DNA from: DASXYG01 sp036502625
GTDB taxonomy: Bacteria > Actinomycetota > Actinomycetes > Streptosporangiales > Streptosporangiaceae
Reading direction: 5' to 3'
NCBI GenBank assembly: GCA_036502625.1
Contig: DASXYG010000018.1
Span: forward strand, 4,050 to 68,049
DNA: 64,000 bases
Shown here: one piece after another, positions 33,913 through 42,142 of the stretch
Numbering within the stretch: the first letter of the stretch is position 1
How the letters are laid out: the number at the start of each line of letters is the position of its first letter
Translations under genes and position numbers: made by a program
The notes under the pieces: generated by a model
Told to the model about the DNA's origin: nothing
What the model saw: the letters and a program-made list of their open reading frames with translations, nothing else
The model's database searches: none

Positions 33913-34979
33913 CGCGCGCCCACCACGGGTTCGGCGGACGCGACCACGTCCAGCACCTCGGCACGGCCCACCACGCCGAGCAGCCGCCCGTCCTCGACCA
34001 CCCGTACGGGCGTGTCGGTCGCGGCCACCATCGGCACGATCTCCTGGATCACCGTGCCGGGCGGCACCTCGGGGCCGTCGAGCGCCTCGCCGTCCACGGG
34101 GTCGCGCAGCACCCAGCGCAGCGTCAGCACGCCGGCGCGCGGCACCTCGCGGACGAAGTCGCGTACGTAGTCGTCCGCGGGCGAGCCCACGACGTCCTCC
34201 GGGCGGCCGACCTGCACGATCGCGCCGTCGCGGAGGATCGCGATGCGGTCGCCGAGCTTCAGCGCCTCGGCCAGGTCGTGGGTGATGAACACGGCCGTCT
34301 TGCGCAGCTCGCGCTGCAACCGGACGACCTCGGCCTGCATGTCGCGGCGGATCAGCGGGTCCAGCGCGCTGAACGGCTCGTCGAACAGCAGCACCTCGGG
34401 GTCGACGGCCAGCGCGCGCGCCAGCCCCACCCGCTGCTGCATGCCGCCGGAGAGCTGGTCGGGGAAGGCGCTGTCGTAGCCGTCGAGGCCGACCATGTCC
34501 AGGATCGCGCGGGACTTCTCGTACCGCTCGTCGCGGCCCATCCCGCGGATCTCCAGGCCGTACGCGACGTTGTCGATCACCCGGCGGTGGTCGAGCAGCC
34601 CGAAGTGCTGGAACACCATGGCGAACTTGTGCCGCCGCAGCTCCCGCAGCCGCCGCTCGTCGCAGGCGCGGACGTCCTCGCCGTCGAGCAGCACCTCGCC
34701 GCTCGTCGGCTCGATGAGCCGGGTGAGGCAGCGCACCAGCGTGGACTTGCCGCTGCCGGACAGGCCCATCACGACGAAGACCTCGCCGGGCGCCACGTCG
34801 AAGGAGATGTCGCGTACGGCGATGGTGCAGCCCGTACGGCGGCGCAGCTCGTCGCGGTCCAGGTCGGCGTCCGGCGTGCCGATGAGGCGGTCCGCGCGCG
34901 GGCCGAATATCTTCCACAGGTTCCGGACGGTGATCGCGGCCTCGGGGGTGCCGCCGTCCGGCGTGCTATCGGTGTTCAC
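33909..34979 (-). CDS. proV: Glycine betaine/proline ABC importer ATPase
   Basis: 356 residues. Walker A GLSGSGKST at 72-80, signature LSGGMQQR, Walker B LLFDEP and the switch His in FITHDLAEALKLGD. An N-terminal extension with IFGPRADR and a C-terminal CBS-like region (about 285-345) mark the ProV/OpuAA subgroup, in which the CBS part senses ionic strength. GTG 34979 has AGGAG ten bases upstream. It is the first gene of the importer operon, 34 bases after the oxidase gene, so all four may be one transcript. Confidence 0.92.
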   Translation of the reverse strand: MNTDSTPDGGTPEAAITVRNLWKIFGPRADRLIGTPDADLDRDELRRRTGCTIAVRDISFDVAPGEVFVVMGLSGSGKSTLVRCLTRLIEPTSGEVLLDGEDVRACDERRLRELRRHKFAMVFQHFGLLDHRRVIDNVAYGLEIRGMGRDERYEKSRAILDMVGLDGYDSAFPDQLSGGMQQRVGLARALAVDPEVLLFDEPFSALDPLIRRDMQAEVVRLQRELRKTAVFITHDLAEALKLGDRIAILRDGAIVQVGRPEDVVGSPADDYVRDFVREVPRAGVLTLRWVLRDPVDGEALDGPEVPPGTVIQEIVPMVAATDTPVRVVEDGRLLGVVGRAEVLDVVASAEPVVGAR

Positions 34980-35013
34980 TTCGGGGGTTCTCCTCTGCGG
35001 GAGTCAGTGCACG

Positions 35014-36552
35014 CTACGTGCGGGGATCGCGTACGAGGTCGGCGGCGCGCTCGCCGACCATGAGGACGGTGACCATCGGGTTGGGCGACGGCAGGGACGG
35101 GAAGACGCTGGCGTCCGCGATCCGCAGGCCGCCGACGCCGCGGACCCGGAGGTCGGGGCCCACCACGGCGAGCGGGTCGTCGGCCGCGCCCATGCGGCAC
35201 GTGCCCGCCGGGTGGTAGACGGTGTGCGCCACGCTGCGGGCGTACGCGGAGATGCCGTCGTCGTCCTGCACGCCCGGACCCGGCGCCACCTCGCGGACCA
35301 GCCACGACGCGAGCGGCTCCATGGCGGCGACCTCGCGGGCCACCCGGATGCCGTCGACGAGGGTCCGCGCGTCGTAGCCGTCCGGGTCGGTGAAGTAGCG
35401 GAAGTCCAGCGCCGGCTTCACGGACGGGTCCGCGCTGGTCAGCCAGAGCCGGCCGCGGCTGCGGGCGCGCGGGATGTTCGGCGTCATCGACACGCCGTGC
35501 GCCGGCACGGGGTAGCCGAGGCGGCTCGTGTGCTCGCAGAACGGCACTTGGTAGAAGTGGAACATCAGGTCCGGGCGCGGGTCGCCGGAGTCGTCGGCGT
35601 CGCGGCGTACGAACAGCCCGGCGTCGGAGTCCATCACCGACTCCGGCGGGATCGGCCCGTCGGTCTCCCAGACGATCACCGACTCCGGGTGGTCGAGCAG
35701 GTTCTCCCCCACGCCGGGCAGGTCCGCGCGGACGTCGATGCCCAGGGCGCGCAGGTCGCCGGCCGGGCCGATGCCGGAGTGCAGCAGCAGCCGCGGTGTG
35801 TCCACGGCGCCCGCGCAGAGGATGACCTCGCGCTCGGCGCGCACGTCCTCGGTCGTGCCGTCCCGGTGGCGTACGGTCGCGCCCGTCGCGGTCCCGCCGT
35901 CGAACGTCAGGCCGGACGCCCAGGTCTCCGTCATGATCGTGAGGTTCGGGCGCGTCCCCATGATCGGGTGCAGGTACGCGACGGACGCCGAGGAGCGCCG
36001 GTTGCCGTTGCGCGGCTGGTAGGCGACGGAGAAGAACCCGGCGCCGTCGGCGAACGGCTTCGCGTTGAAGTCGTCGACCACCGGGACCGACAGGGCGCGG
36101 GACGCGGCGGTCACGAAGTCGCGGGCGATCGGGTTGCGGTCCTTGTCGGCGACGGGCGCGATCTCGCAGGCGATGCGGTCCAGGTAGCGGCCCATCGCGG
36201 CGGGGTCCCAGCCGGTGGCGCCCGCGGCCACCCAGTCGTCGAGGTCCTGGGCGAACGGGCGGAAGCTGATCAGCGTGTTGTGCGAGGAGCAGCCGCCGAG
36301 CACGCGGGCGCGCGAATGCCGGATGTGGGAGTTGCCGTACGGCTGCTCCACGGTCGGGTAGTCGTAGTCGAGCTCGGTGCCGAGCAGGTTGATCCAGTTG
36401 CGCAGGTTCAGCACGCGCTCGTCACCGGCGTCGGACGGGCCGCCCTCGATGACGCACACCCGGACGCCCGGGTCCTCGCTGAGCCGCGCGGCGAGCACCG
36501 AGCCCGCGGTGCCGCCACCGACGATGACGTAGTCGAACGCAGGATTTCCCAT
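35014..36552 (-). CDS. GMC-family choline oxidase (choline to glycine betaine)
   Basis: 512 residues. FAD-binding VIVGGGTAGSVLAARLSE at the start. The VLGGCSSHN segment holds H91, matching the His that covalently binds FAD in Arthrobacter choline oxidase. Active-site H447 (VYHPAGTCRMG) and N491 (SPNPM) are 44 residues apart, the same spacing as the known H466/N510 pair. Choline oxidase does both oxidation steps, which fits the absence of a betaine aldehyde dehydrogenase. Location next to a betaine importer supports osmoprotection. A choline dehydrogenase is a less likely reading. Confidence 0.87.
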   Translation of the reverse strand: MGNPAFDYVIVGGGTAGSVLAARLSEDPGVRVCVIEGGPSDAGDERVLNLRNWINLLGTELDYDYPTVEQPYGNSHIRHSRARVLGGCSSHNTLISFRPFAQDLDDWVAAGATGWDPAAMGRYLDRIACEIAPVADKDRNPIARDFVTAASRALSVPVVDDFNAKPFADGAGFFSVAYQPRNGNRRSSASVAYLHPIMGTRPNLTIMTETWASGLTFDGGTATGATVRHRDGTTEDVRAEREVILCAGAVDTPRLLLHSGIGPAGDLRALGIDVRADLPGVGENLLDHPESVIVWETDGPIPPESVMDSDAGLFVRRDADDSGDPRPDLMFHFYQVPFCEHTSRLGYPVPAHGVSMTPNIPRARSRGRLWLTSADPSVKPALDFRYFTDPDGYDARTLVDGIRVAREVAAMEPLASWLVREVAPGPGVQDDDGISAYARSVAHTVYHPAGTCRMGAADDPLAVVGPDLRVRGVGGLRIADASVFPSLPSPNPMVTVLMVGERAADLVRDPRT

Positions 36553-36595
36553 GGTGATCGTGATACTTGTGGCGGGATATCACGAATTGGCCAAG

Positions 36596-36631
36596 AGATC
36601 CCGTACGACGACACCCGGTCGTACGGGATCT
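36596..36631 (-). terminator. Perfect 14-bp hairpin after the HAD phosphatase gene
   Basis: AGATCCCGTACGAC at 36596-36609 pairs exactly with its complement at 36618-36631, with an eight-base loop. It lies 8 bases after the stop of the HAD gene (transcribed leftward) and 44 bases before the oxidase start. The minus strand continues with a TCTCTT-like run, so a factor-independent terminator is likely. It may also serve as an operator for the oxidase operon. Confidence 0.7.
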
Positions 36632-36638
36632 TCCCAGG

Positions 36639-37379
36639 TCAGGGCAGCCAGTACATCGGGTTGGGGAGTTTGTAGGAGCGCTCGGACCAGCCGCCGCGGA
36701 GGTCGCTCCACTGGTCGCCGAAGTTGCCGACGATGCGGTAGCCGCTCGTCCACAGCTTCTTGCGCACCGCGGACTTGTACGGCACGGCCGAGGGGTCCTT
36801 GTCGTCCACCGGGCGCAGGTACAGGTGGTCCGGGGTGGGCAGGCCGGCGTTCGCGAGGTTCTTCAGGGTGCCGTCGCGCATCGGCCCGCCCTCGCGGCGG
36901 CCGGTGATGTAGAAGACCTTGACGCCGTGGTCGTGCGCCCAGGTGACGACCTTCCTGGTGGCGGGGATGCCGGGGAACTTGGCGTCCACCGACCACTCGG
37001 TGTTCGTCTCCGGGTCGTAGCCGAAGTCCTCGGTCAGCTCGTACGTGTACGTCGACAGCACGGTGTCGTCCACGTCGAGCGTGATCGCGGGCTTGCGCAC
37101 CCCGTGGCCGACCCGCGCCCTGAGGTGGCGCAGCGCCCCGTCAGCGACCCGCTCCTGCTCACGCCCCGCGTTCCCGGAGTCGTAGTACGCCTTGATCTCG
37201 TTCTTGACGTCCGTGAGGTTGGGAATCCGCTGCGCCGTACGCGGCGGATCCTGCGCGGTAGCCGTCCCGACAAGCCCTCCGGCGACCAGCCCGCCCACGG
37301 CGATCACCGCCGCCCCGGCGACAAGTCCGAGCCGCACCCGCATGGGCCGCCGCCCCGTGCGCTTCTCCTGATCTTCCAT
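36639..37379 (-). CDS. Secreted HAD-family acid phosphatase (class B type)
   Basis: 246 residues. An Arg-rich start followed by a hydrophobic stretch (about 15-42) ending in ATAQ marks a signal peptide or anchor. The HAD nucleophile pair D102/D104 is in ITLDVDDTVLST. Later VFYITGRREG and GNFGDQWSDLRGG supply the second and third HAD motifs. The family hydrolyses phosphomonoesters outside the cell. ATG 37379 has a weak ribosome site; ATG 37343 is possible but would shorten the signal region. Confidence 0.88.
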   Translation of the reverse strand: MEDQEKRTGRRPMRVRLGLVAGAAVIAVGGLVAGGLVGTATAQDPPRTAQRIPNLTDVKNEIKAYYDSGNAGREQERVADGALRHLRARVGHGVRKPAITLDVDDTVLSTYTYELTEDFGYDPETNTEWSVDAKFPGIPATRKVVTWAHDHGVKVFYITGRREGGPMRDGTLKNLANAGLPTPDHLYLRPVDDKDPSAVPYKSAVRKKLWTSGYRIVGNFGDQWSDLRGGWSERSYKLPNPMYWLP

Positions 37380-37440
37380 AGCGGGTCACGCTATATGTCG
37401 CGCTCCGCGGCCCCTATCGCGACGACTGGCCTGCTGTGGC

Positions 37441-37548
37441 CAGGCGCCCTGGCGCGGGGAGATGGCCTGGGGGCCGCGGGTCCCGGCGCCGCGCGTGGCT
37501 GGAGCGGGCACGCGTCACGTCGTGCGACAGGCCCAGGCGCCCTGGCGC
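37441..37548. repeat. Two 15-bp direct repeats in the divergent region
   Basis: CAGGCGCCCTGGCGC occurs at 37441-37455 and 37534-37548. Each copy contains the palindrome GGCGCC. They lie between the divergent HAD and GNAT genes and could be a regulator site. A short relic of the 78-bp repeat family (GTCGCGCTCCGCGG) lies at 37398. Confidence 0.35.
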
Positions 37549-37610
37549 CGCGACGGGCACGGCGTGGCCGCGTGCCCGGAGGGGCGACGGGCCCGGGGTA
37601 CGGTGCGCGG

Positions 37611-38069
37611 ATGGACGTGACCGTGATCCCGGCCGGGCGCGAGAGCGCCGCCACGATCGGCCGCCTGCTCCAGCTCTACCTGTACGAGCTGAGCGATTAC
37701 GACGCCCGCGAGATCGGCGACGACGGCGAGTTCCCGTACCCGTACTTCACGCCGTACTGGGAGGAGCCGGGCCGGGTCCCCTTGCTGATCAGGGCGGACG
37801 GCCGCCTGGCCGGTTTCGCCTTCATCCGCGAGGTGGCGCCGAACACCTGGGAGATCGCCGAGTTCTTCATCCTGAGGATGTGGCGCGGCAGAGGTGTCGG
37901 CGCGGCCGCGGCACACCATGTCCTCAACACCCACCGCGGCCCCTGGGAGATCAGATTCCACCCCCACAACCCACCCGCCGCAGCCCTCTGGGAGGGGCTG
38001 GCATCCGAACGCCCGAACGTCCACCACGGCACAGCAGACGACCAGACCAAGCTCAGCTTCGTGTGGTGA
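37611..38069 (+). CDS. GNAT family N-acetyltransferase
   Basis: 152 residues from ATG 37611. N-terminal YLYELSDYDAREIGDDGEFP and the acetyl-CoA site ILRMWRGRGVGAAAAHHVL are visible, with a W-EIRFHPHNPPAAALWEGL helix near the end. Similar actinomycete proteins are common. The substrate is unknown. The last 40 codons are noticeably richer in A and C. The downstream side is repeat array 3. Confidence 0.88.
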   Translation: MDVTVIPAGRESAATIGRLLQLYLYELSDYDAREIGDDGEFPYPYFTPYWEEPGRVPLLIRADGRLAGFAFIREVAPNTWEIAEFFILRMWRGRGVGAAAAHHVLNTHRGPWEIRFHPHNPPAAALWEGLASERPNVHHGTADDQTKLSFVW

Positions 38070-38213
38070 GCCACGCCCGGCCCGGGGGTGCGCTCCGGGG
38101 GTTCGCTCCGGGGTTGCGCGATCACCGGGTAACGCGCCCACCACTCGCCGCGCCCCAGGCTCCCAGCCACCGCGATCGCCCGCAGCGCCCCGGGTCCCCC
38201 GAGAGCCACACAC

Positions 38214-38990
38214 AAAGGCCGCGCTCCGCGCGACAGACCCCCCGCGACCTTGAGTAAGCGCCCTCAAGGTCAACCCGCGAAGCTACCGCCCATACCCCAG
38301 CCAGCCCAGAGGCACAAACCCCACCAAAGAGCCCCCCGAACCAGACCCACCGAGGGCGCAGCCCCCGCGGCCCAACCCCGAGACCGCGCAACCACGAACG
38401 CGGAAAAACAGTCGCGCGCAGCGCGGCCTTCAACGCGAACAAGCCCGCCCCGCCACGCCACGCACGACCGCGCCGCGCGGGTCGCGCGGATCGCGCCGAG
38501 GCCATCGCGCCGCCAGGACCAGGGACGTACGGGCGGCGCGGCCTGGACGCGGAGGCCGCCCCCACAAGAAACCCCCGAACCACACCGGCCAAGGGCGCAG
38601 CCCCGCGGCCCAACCCCGAGACCGCCGCACCACGAACGCGGAAAACAGTCGCGCGCAGCGCGGCCTTTCCGCGAACGAGCCCGCCCCGCCCCACCACTCA
38701 CGACCGCGCCGCGCCGGGCGGGCCGCGCGGATCGCGCGGATCGCGCCGAGGCCATCGCGCCGCCAGGACCAGGGACGCACGGGCGGCGCGGCCTGGACAC
38801 GGAGGCCACCCCCACATGAGACCCCCGAACCGCACCGGCCAAGGGCGCAGCCCCGCGGACCAACCCAGAGACCGCGCAACTACGAACGCGAAAAAACAGT
38901 CGCGCGCAGCGCGGCCTTTGGCCCGTACCGCCCCGCCCTCGCACGACCGCCCCGCGCCGCGCGGGTCGCGCCGTGCCGCCAGGACGGGGA
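38214..38990. repeat. Repeat array 3: one leftward and three rightward copies, last ones in a ~245-bp tandem
   Basis: No gene is seen from 38070 to 39086. A leftward copy at 38214-38295 is followed by rightward copies at about 38353-38430, 38591-38668 and 38841-38919. The last two belong to larger near-identical units (38431-38668 and 38669-38919) that include a 160-base spacer with a GCCGAGGCCATCGCGCC segment. A partial third spacer follows to 38990. These copies lack the AAGGT arm of the stem. The array lies between convergent genes. Confidence 0.88.
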
Positions 38991-39086
38991 TGTGCGGATA
39001 CGGATCCGCCCCGAGTGACGTGGGAGTTGTGGCTCGCCGGTGGCCGGGGCCGCGAGGAGGAGGGAGGGAGCGGCCGGGCTGGGGTG

Positions 39087-40097
39087 TTAGCGGCGGGGGC
39101 CGTTGGCGGTGCGGCGTTCGGTGCGGCGGATTACGTGGGGCTGGATGACGCCTAGGCCGCGGGCCGGGCGGCGGAGGATGCGGACGACCCGGTATGCGGT
39201 GTCGTTCGCCAGTACGTCCGCCAAACCCGTGTCGGCCAGGACGGCGCCGGGGCGGGCCATGGCGGTGATGCGGCTGGCCAGGTTGACCGTGGTGCCGAAG
39301 ACGTCGCCCATGATGGGGAGGACCGGGCCGTACGCGAGGCCGACCCGCACACGGGGGGTGTCCATCGCCTCGGCGAGTTCCAGGCCGATCTCGGTGAGGG
39401 CCGCCGGGTTGTCGGCGGTGAACAGCACCTCGTCGCCCAGGGTCTTCACCAGGCGGCCGCGGTGGGCGGAGATGATGTCGGACGCCACCGCCTCGAAGCC
39501 CTCGACCAGGCGGGCCAGCTCGGTCTCGTCCAGGCTCCGGCTGATCTCCGTGAACGACACGATGTCGGCGAAGCCCACGCCGAGCGGGCCGGACGTGAGC
39601 GGCATGTCCTGGTTGGCGGCGGCCATGGCCATCGACCGGGTGCCGGACGCGGCGAGCTGCCGCCGCCACACCTGGACGATCAGCGGCTCCATGGCCGGGA
39701 GCATCTCCTCGATGTAGGAGAGCAGCCCGGCCACCTCGTCGTCGGTCAGCGGCTTGCCGGGCTCGAACATGAGCTGCGTGATGATGTCGATCTCCGACTC
39801 GGCCAGCCGGGCCATCGCCTGGCCCATGGCACGGGCGACGCGTATGGCCGCGTCTTCGTCGACGATGCCGCGTTCGAGCTGCTCACCGGCGATGCGCAGG
39901 GCGCTGACGTCGCCGTCGGTGAGCGCGGCCTCGTCGTCGGCCAGGTCGGCGAAGCCCATCGCCCGCCAGATGCGGTGGGCGAAGTCCGGGTCCACACCGG
40001 CGCGGCGCGACGCCTCCGCGCGGGTGTACCGCATCTCGCCGCCGAGGAACAGCTCCTCCAGGCCGCGCTCGTCCGGACGCCCACTCGACTCGCCCAT
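39087..40097 (-). CDS. Class III adenylate cyclase with N-terminal regulatory domain
   Basis: 336 residues from ATG 40097, preceded by GGGGGACGCGCGAG; two earlier in-frame ATGs (40160, 40127) lack support. Residues 1-170 resemble the helical regulatory domain of mycobacterial Rv1264, a pH sensor. The catalytic domain has both metal Asp residues (VGFADIVSFTE and KTLGDEVLF), the ATP-specifying Lys before LGDE and Asp in GDVFG, and the transition-state Asn/Arg in TTVNLASRI. So an active cAMP-making enzyme is expected. It is divergent from the DUF3099 gene. Confidence 0.9.
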   Translation of the reverse strand: MGESSGRPDERGLEELFLGGEMRYTRAEASRRAGVDPDFAHRIWRAMGFADLADDEAALTDGDVSALRIAGEQLERGIVDEDAAIRVARAMGQAMARLAESEIDIITQLMFEPGKPLTDDEVAGLLSYIEEMLPAMEPLIVQVWRRQLAASGTRSMAMAAANQDMPLTSGPLGVGFADIVSFTEISRSLDETELARLVEGFEAVASDIISAHRGRLVKTLGDEVLFTADNPAALTEIGLELAEAMDTPRVRVGLAYGPVLPIMGDVFGTTVNLASRITAMARPGAVLADTGLADVLANDTAYRVVRILRRPARGLGVIQPHVIRRTERRTANGPRR

Positions 40098-40146
40098 CTC
40101 GCGCGTCCCCCAGATTCCGGCCGTCATGTCGGGTACCCAAGACAGT

Positions 40147-40368
40147 ATGAAGCGTCGCAAGCTCAGGTACCTGGTGATGATGGGGGTCTGCCTGGCCCTC
40201 TTCGTGGGCGCTTGGGCGGTCGTGCGGTTCTACTCCGTGACGGCGGCCATCGCGATGTCGGCGGTGGCGATGTGCATCCCGCCGTTCGCCGTGATCGTCG
40301 GCAACGCGCGCGACACCGACGACCCGGACGACACCGGCGACACCTGGCGCGGCGGCGACGACCGCTGA
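40147..40368 (+). CDS. DUF3099 family two-helix membrane protein
   Basis: 73 residues. KRRKLRYLVMMGVCLALFVG, WAVVRFYSV and AMCIPPFAVIVGN match the DUF3099 pattern. Two hydrophobic helices are followed by an Asp/Thr/Gly-rich tail. ATG 40147 lacks a ribosome site, so the transcript may be leaderless. Function is unknown across the family. It starts 49 bases from the divergent cyclase start. Confidence 0.85.
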   Translation: MKRRKLRYLVMMGVCLALFVGAWAVVRFYSVTAAIAMSAVAMCIPPFAVIVGNARDTDDPDDTGDTWRGGDDR

Positions 40369-40404
40369 GCCGCCCTTACGCGCCCGCCCGTCACCCAACC
40401 GCCG

Positions 40405-40443
40405 CCCTAATCGCCGCGCTCCGCACGACTGTGTTACCCCGCG
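40405..40443 (-). repeat. Degenerate single copy of the 78-bp repeat family
   Basis: CGCCGCGCTCCGCACGACTG near 40411, followed by TGTTACCCCGCGGG, matches the first half of the leftward repeat with a few changes. It ends inside the last codons of the PH-domain gene. It shows that solo copies exist outside arrays. Confidence 0.5.
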
Positions 40444-40952
40444 GGACGCGGGTGCGCCTCCTCCTCGTCACCCCGGTAGAGCCGCTGCTGCTCGTCCTCG
40501 ATCAGCCGGTACATCTCGTTCTGCACGTGCTCGACCTGCGGGATGTTGCGCAGCACGAGCTGCCCGCGCTCGCCCGCCGACTCGACGGTCAGCTTTCCGC
40601 AGCGCAGCACGCGGTCGATCAGGCTGTGGTCGAACGAGACGTCGTTCACGCGGTTCAGCGGGATGTCCCGCCCGTGGCGGTTCAGGATGCCGATGCGCAG
40701 CACGAACCTGCGCGACGTGAGGATGTAGGACGTGCAGGCCCAGCGGGTGATGGGCACGGCGAGCACGATCACGATCAGCACGATCGCGAGGCCGCCGATG
40801 ACCATCCGCGCGGTCGTGTTCGTGATGAAGACGACCCCCGCGACGGCCACCGCGGCGATGATCACCGCGAGCAGGAGCGGGCCGAGGATGGTCTTCCAGT
40901 GCGGGTGGAAGTTCAGGACTTCCTCTTCGTCCTCAATGAGCTCGATTCCCAT
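40434..40952 (-). CDS. PH (bacterial YdbS-like) domain membrane protein
   Basis: 172 residues from ATG 40952; starts at 40970 and 41027 are also open. Two adjacent helices (about 20-65) are followed by a bacterial PH domain with SYILTSRRFVLRIGILNRHGRDIPLNRVNDVSF. Length and position beside birA equal mycobacterial Rv3278c. Function is unknown; these proteins are membrane-bound with a cytoplasmic PH fold. Confidence 0.85.
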   Translation of the reverse strand: MGIELIEDEEEVLNFHPHWKTILGPLLLAVIIAAVAVAGVVFITNTTARMVIGGLAIVLIVIVLAVPITRWACTSYILTSRRFVLRIGILNRHGRDIPLNRVNDVSFDHSLIDRVLRCGKLTVESAGERGQLVLRNIPQVEHVQNEMYRLIEDEQQRLYRGDEEEAHPRPAG

Positions 40953-41027
40953 AGCGGACAATCGTTCCATGCCGCCGCGACGCGCAGCCGGCGTTCGCGA
41001 AAGCGTGACCTTTCCGGATACGGACAC

Positions 41028-41840
41028 CTAGCCCGACGCCGGGCGCAGGTGCACGACGTCTCCGGCGCCGACGGGCTCGCCGCCGACGATGATCCGGCCC
41101 AGTTCGTCGACGTCGGTGGCCAGGCCGGTGAGCGTACGGTCGCCGGGCAGCTCGACGCGCACCTCGCGGCCGATCGTGGCGCTGGCGTCGCGGTAGGCGT
41201 CGCGCAGCCCCGAGGTGTCCGGGTCGCCGCCGGCCGCGACCCATGCGCGGTACGAAGCGGCGGTCTCGCGCAGCACGGCGCGCAGCAGCGGGTCCCTGTC
41301 GGTGTTCGCGGCGCCCTCGATGACCATGGACGTCGCGGTCGGCACCGGCAGCTCGTCCGTACGGACCGACACGTTGAGCCCGGTGCCGACCACCACCGCG
41401 CCCGCCATGCGCTCGGCCAGGATGCCGGCCAGCTTGCGGTCCTCGACGACCACGTCGTTCGGCCACTTCACGCGCGCCTCGACGCCGCCGATCCGCTGCA
41501 CGGCGCGTACCGTCGCCACGCCCGCGAGCAGGGACAACCAGCTCAGCCGCGCCTGCGGGACGTCCGGGCGGAGCAGCACGGAGAAGCACAGCCCGGCGCG
41601 CGGCGGGCTCGACCACGTCCGGTCGAGCCGTCCGCGCCCGGCGTCCTGCTCCTCGGCCACCAGCACGAGCCCCTCGGCCGCGCCGTCGGACGCGCGGGTC
41701 AGCAGGTCGGCGTTCGTCGAACCGGTACGGGCGACGACGCCGACCTCCCGCCACAGCTCGCCATCACGCGTCAGCGCGCGGCTCAGCGCGGCCGCGTTGA
41801 GCGGGGGTCGGTCCAGGTCGGAGTACGGGGAGCCGGTCAT
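41028..41840 (-). CDS. birA: Biotin-[acetyl-CoA-carboxylase] ligase
   Basis: 270 residues. The biotin-AMP loop (GRGRLDRTWSSPPRAGL), KWPNDVVVEDRKLAGIL and a C-terminal SH3-like domain are visible. There is no N-terminal DNA-binding domain, so it is a group I ligase without repressor function. It biotinylates the carrier domain of the carboxylase alpha subunit encoded at 54044. It is divergent from the small HTH gene. Confidence 0.95.
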   Translation of the reverse strand: MTGSPYSDLDRPPLNAAALSRALTRDGELWREVGVVARTGSTNADLLTRASDGAAEGLVLVAEEQDAGRGRLDRTWSSPPRAGLCFSVLLRPDVPQARLSWLSLLAGVATVRAVQRIGGVEARVKWPNDVVVEDRKLAGILAERMAGAVVVGTGLNVSVRTDELPVPTATSMVIEGAANTDRDPLLRAVLRETAASYRAWVAAGGDPDTSGLRDAYRDASATIGREVRVELPGDRTLTGLATDVDELGRIIVGGEPVGAGDVVHLRPASG

Positions 41841-41866
41841 ACGGCCATCCTGCCACCCGTACGGCC

Positions 41867-41882
41867 GTCAACCAAAGTTGAC
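41867..41882. promoter_or_regulatory. Operator copy 1 (GTCAAC-N4-GTTGAC)
   Basis: The 16-bp sequence GTCAACCAAAGTTGAC has perfect arms. It lies 27 bases before the birA start and 32 bases before the HTH gene. The same motif recurs 28 bases to the right, so two dimers could bind on one helical face or nearly so. Confidence 0.7.
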
Positions 41883-41894
41883 AAACGCGTGCGG

Positions 41895-41910
41895 GTCAAC
41901 CTAAGTTGAC
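41895..41910. promoter_or_regulatory. Operator copy 2 (GTCAAC-N4-GTTGAC)
   Basis: GTCAACCTAAGTTGAC, differing from copy 1 only in one spacer base, ends four bases before the ATG of the HTH gene, leaving no ribosome site. A leaderless transcript under autorepression is the likely arrangement. Confidence 0.7.
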
Positions 41911-41913
41911 GAC

Positions 41914-42132
41914 ATGAGCGAAGGAGTTGGACTCACCGAGGCGGCGAGCGGGCGCGACCCGGCCGCTGGCCTGCGGGCCGTCCGCGCCCTGCGCGAGCTG
42001 AGCGAGCGCCTGGAGACCCTCCAGGTCGGCAACGCGCGGGACCACGGCTGGTCGTGGCAGGAGATCGCGGTCTTCCTCGGAGTCAGCAAACAGGCCGTCC
42101 ACAAGAAATACGCGCGGCGCGACCGCCACTGA
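41914..42132 (+). CDS. Small helix-turn-helix regulator paired with a Clp-N protein
   Basis: 72 residues. A coiled helix LRELSERLETLQV is followed by HTH WSWQEIAVFLGVSKQAVHKKYARR, where recognition helix SKQAVHKKY is clear. The operator pair directly overlaps its start. It is followed 10 bases later by the Clp-N gene, so the two form an operon; similar pairs recur in actinomycetes. It probably represses its own operon. Confidence 0.88.
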   Translation: MSEGVGLTEAASGRDPAAGLRAVRALRELSERLETLQVGNARDHGWSWQEIAVFLGVSKQAVHKKYARRDRH

Positions 42133-42142
42133 AGGAGCGGAG

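Noticed and set aside
30890..33964. A 1024-codon frame on the minus strand
   Set aside because: It is in another frame of the fused permease and binding-protein genes, with a composition rich in Arg/Gly and no domain; the true frames have clear ABC motifs.
29560..34170. A 1536-codon open frame on the plus strand
   Set aside because: It runs antisense to the GNAT, betaine-binding, permease and ATPase genes and through repeat array 2. It has no family motif and arises from high GC content.
38122..39669. Open frames across array 3 on both strands
   Set aside because: They encode repeated low-complexity strings and extend into the cyclase gene in a wrong frame.
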